From positions 1 to 12,412 of the forward strand of contig CAIXMG010000074.1 of the NCBI GenBank assembly GCA_903920485.1: DNA of 12,412 nt, written 5' to 3'. Origin of the DNA: an uncultured bacterium (GTDB lineage: Bacteria > Patescibacteriota > Minisyncoccia > Phycocordibacterales > UBA1006). The notes under the pieces are model-generated. The model saw only the letters and a program-made list of their open reading frames with translations. It had not been told where the DNA came from and searched no databases. The translations under genes and the position numbers were made by a program. How positions within the stretch are numbered: the first letter of the stretch is position 1; every line of letters begins with the position of its first letter. Of this stretch, positions 11,871 to 12,412 are shown piece by piece.

Positions 11871-12412
11871 ATGAACACTTACGACCTCATCATCATCGGG
11901 GGCGGGCCTGCCGGGTGCGCAGCCGCCGTGTATGCCGCCCGAAAGCAACTGAAGACCGCCATTATTACCCCCGAATTCGGAGGGCAGTCCGTCGTGTCGG
12001 AAACCATCTACAACTGGATCGGAACCCCGGAGATTTCAGGAACCGATCTGGCAAAGAACCTGAAGGCCCATGTTCAGTATTACAAGGGACCCTTCCTTGA
12101 TATTTTTGAGGGAGAATCCGTCACCATGGTAGAAAAGCTTGCCGAAGGATTTTCCGTGACGACGAGCAAGCAAAAGATGGAAACAAAAACCGTACTGGTC
12201 ACCACCGGAAGCTCACGCCGGAAACTGGATGTGCCGGGTGCCAGCACCTACGAGAACAAGGGTGTCGTCTACTGCGCATCGTGCGACGGTCCGTTATTCT
12301 CGGGTCAGAACGTCGTCGTGGTTGGTGGCGGCAATGCCGGCTTCGAAAGCGTCGCACAGTTGGCTGCCGACTGCCCTTCTGTGACGCTGTTGAACCGCAG
12401 CGACAAGTTCCG
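11871..12412 (+). CDS. trxB: Thioredoxin reductase/AhpF-like flavoprotein, 5' part
   Basis: The first 180 residues of a two-dinucleotide-domain flavoprotein; the rest is outside the window. The FAD-binding motif is GGGPAG (10-15), with FGGQ (36-39) and the NWIGTPEISG stretch (48-57) typical of the thioredoxin reductase/AhpF family. The redox-active disulfide is CASC (Cys135, Cys138) followed by DGPLF. The NAD(P)H-binding motif GGGNAG starts at 152. The enzyme passes electrons from NAD(P)H to thioredoxin or a peroxiredoxin partner. The GGQ...IGTPEISG segment looks closer to AhpF-type sequences, so the symbol is tentative. Start chosen from the -10 box eight bases upstream. Confidence 0.88.
   Translation, partial: MNTYDLIIIGGGPAGCAAAVYAARKQLKTAIITPEFGGQSVVSETIYNWIGTPEISGTDLAKNLKAHVQYYKGPFLDIFEGESVTMVEKLAEGFSVTTSKQKMETKTVLVTTGSSRRKLDVPGASTYENKGVVYCASCDGPLFSGQNVVVVGGGNAGFESVAQLAADCPSVTLLNRSDKF

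Noticed and set aside
1..12412. Alternative genetic code with TGA as glycine, known in some Patescibacteria
   Set aside because: TGA ends the first hydrolase and the second DUF559 gene, and conserved proteins have normal Gly codons with no internal TGA.
1..12412. tRNA, rRNA or riboswitch
   Set aside because: No cloverleaf, rRNA-like stretch or long structured leader was seen; leaders are too short for a riboswitch.

Overview
The window looks like a chromosomal piece of a small-genome bacterium, most likely of the Candidate Phyla Radiation (Patescibacteria). This is an inference from the gene set and style, not from a search: a PriA relative stripped of its ATPase motifs, a bS21/YbeY pair, FtsA and FtsZ as single transcription units, several short orphan genes, and promoters that sit directly on start codons. 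The standard bacterial code fits, because every recognisable gene reads through without internal stops.

Layout: the 3' part of a serine beta-lactamase-like hydrolase (1-761) and a terminator; a Mpl-type muramate-peptide ligase (831-2342); a convergent 7-TM membrane protein (2386-3012, minus); a degenerate PriA (3105-5015); a class I SAM methyltransferase (5023-5922); rpsU and ybeY (5965-6593); a DUF559 nuclease gene between near-perfect inverted repeats (6601-7113); ftsA (7159-8340); three minus-strand orphan genes (8392-9946), each with its own promoter and most with a clear terminator; ftsZ (10069-11244); a second DUF559 gene between its own inverted repeats (11275-11850); and the 5' part of a thioredoxin-reductase-like flavoprotein (11871 to the end).

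The most interesting structure is the pair of DUF559 cassettes. Each is a 0.5-0.6 kb unit with one PD-(D/E)XK/Vsr-like endonuclease gene. Each is bounded by long terminal inverted repeats (47/48 and 56/57 identical by hand alignment) that carry a G/C-rich hairpin. The two repeat pairs differ from each other but share one architecture, and the two proteins are only about 43% identical. This suggests two independent insertions of one family of nuclease-plus-hairpin elements, not a local duplication. I know of no described transposition mechanism for such a unit.

Two promoter styles run through the window. The plus-strand housekeeping genes mostly have an extended -10 (TGn followed by a TATAAT-like hexamer) ending 6-10 bases before the ATG, with no Shine-Dalgarno sequence, as expected for leaderless or nearly leaderless mRNAs. 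The minus-strand orphan genes have TTGACT/TTGACA -35 boxes, exact 17-bp spacers and longer leaders. These promoters correct several starts, for PriA, FtsA and the minus-strand orphans.

By pathway, the core genes cover envelope and division (Mpl, FtsA, FtsZ), translation and RNA (bS21, YbeY, the putative rRNA methyltransferase), replication restart (the degenerate PriA) and redox (the flavoprotein).
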